From: Treponema sp. UBA3649
GTDB taxonomy: Bacteria > Spirochaetota > Spirochaetia > Treponematales > Treponemataceae
Reading direction: 5' to 3'
Length of the DNA stretch: 6,621 bases
Assembly: GCA_002373325.1 (NCBI GenBank)
Contig: DFKI01000006.1
Location: forward strand, 1,007-7,627
Both the position numbers and the translations under genes were made by a program. Each line of letters opens with the position of its first letter. The stretch's first letter is position 1. Below are positions 6,465 through 6,621 of the stretch, one piece after another. The notes under the pieces are model-generated. The model had not been told where the DNA came from, made no database searches, and worked only from the letters and a program-made list of their open reading frames with translations.

Positions 6465-6621
6465 ATTATTGACATTATCCGGTCATCTGTCGTTAGTATG
6501 TGTTAATCTAAAACATGGGAGTGAGGGAATATGTATAAGGCAAGTGCCGTAAATATTGCATGGGAAACTTAATGTTGATTGAGGAAACGCTGTAATGTAG
6601 GTGAGGTTCGTGACAAGCAGG
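6465..6621. other. Purine-rich noncoding tail, no gene recognised
   Basis: No convincing coding region is visible on either strand. The plus strand is rich in purines and in GAGG/GGGAAA strings; CATGGGA occurs at 6514-6520 and again at 6559-6565, 45 bases apart, each followed by a loosely similar ATGT...AGG pattern, possibly continued decay of the repeat just upstream. A weak hairpin, GGATTAT/ATTATCC with one mismatch (6463-6469 with 6474-6480), spans the start and lacks a T-run, so it is not a clear terminator for the kinase gene. The next gene must lie beyond the right edge. Confidence 0.4.

Noticed and set aside
6469..6499. Promoter for a gene beyond the right edge (TTGACA at 6469-6474)
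   Set aside because: The -35 is perfect, but the only -10-like hexamer, TAGTAT at 6494-6499, is 19 bases away and matches four of six; the TTGACA also lies in a hairpin and possible repeat copy, so it may be chance.
6531..6572. 13-codon frame starting ATG 6531 after GAGGGA
   Set aside because: It is too short, the ribosome-binding site is too close to the ATG, and nothing supports the peptide.
6508..6621. Minus-strand frames open from the right edge (3' end of a convergent gene)
   Set aside because: Two different frames stay open for about 37 and 45 codons, as expected on a pyrimidine-rich strand with few stop codons; neither translation is recognisable, so no gene is called.

Overview
The window carries one partial and four complete protein genes. 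It looks like the chromosome of a host-associated anaerobic bacterium, most likely a Treponema-like spirochaete. That guess rests on the gene families present: a DUF1703-type AAA-ATPase/PD-(D/E)XK protein, an oxalate/formate-antiporter-family transporter, and a uridine kinase fused to a threonyl-tRNA-synthetase-like N-terminus. It is inference only; there is no rRNA or marker gene, and Clostridia or Bacteroidetes are not excluded.

Layout: (i) 1-579, plus strand: the 3' end of a type I restriction endonuclease subunit (HsdR C-terminal domain), running in from the left edge and visibly more AT-rich than the rest. (ii) 589-4480, minus strand: a compact three-gene unit read right to left: an OFA-family MFS transporter, an AAA-ATPase-like/PD-(D/E)XK protein and an EamA (DMT) transporter. 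Gaps are 16 bp and 6 bp, which implies one transcript. Its last stop codon lies 9 bp from the hsdR stop, tail to tail. (iii) 4481-4727: a divergent intergenic region with a promoter on each side and a 71-bp double-hairpin repeat between them. (iv) 4728-6380, plus strand: a 550-aa uridine/nucleoside kinase. (v) 6381-6621: a noncoding tail that starts with degenerate, tandem, same-direction copies of the unit forming the 71-bp element and continues as purine-rich sequence without a convincing gene.

How they fit together: the two transporters would import or exchange small metabolites (substrates unknown). The kinase would phosphorylate uridine/cytidine in pyrimidine salvage. The restriction subunit and the AAA/PD-(D/E)XK protein are the accessory, possibly defence-related or selfish, parts. 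The least ordinary observations are the covarying double-hairpin repeat with decayed relatives on the far side of the kinase gene, a near-consensus promoter that would give the kinase a leaderless mRNA, and the intact AAA/nuclease gene lodged between two transporter genes.
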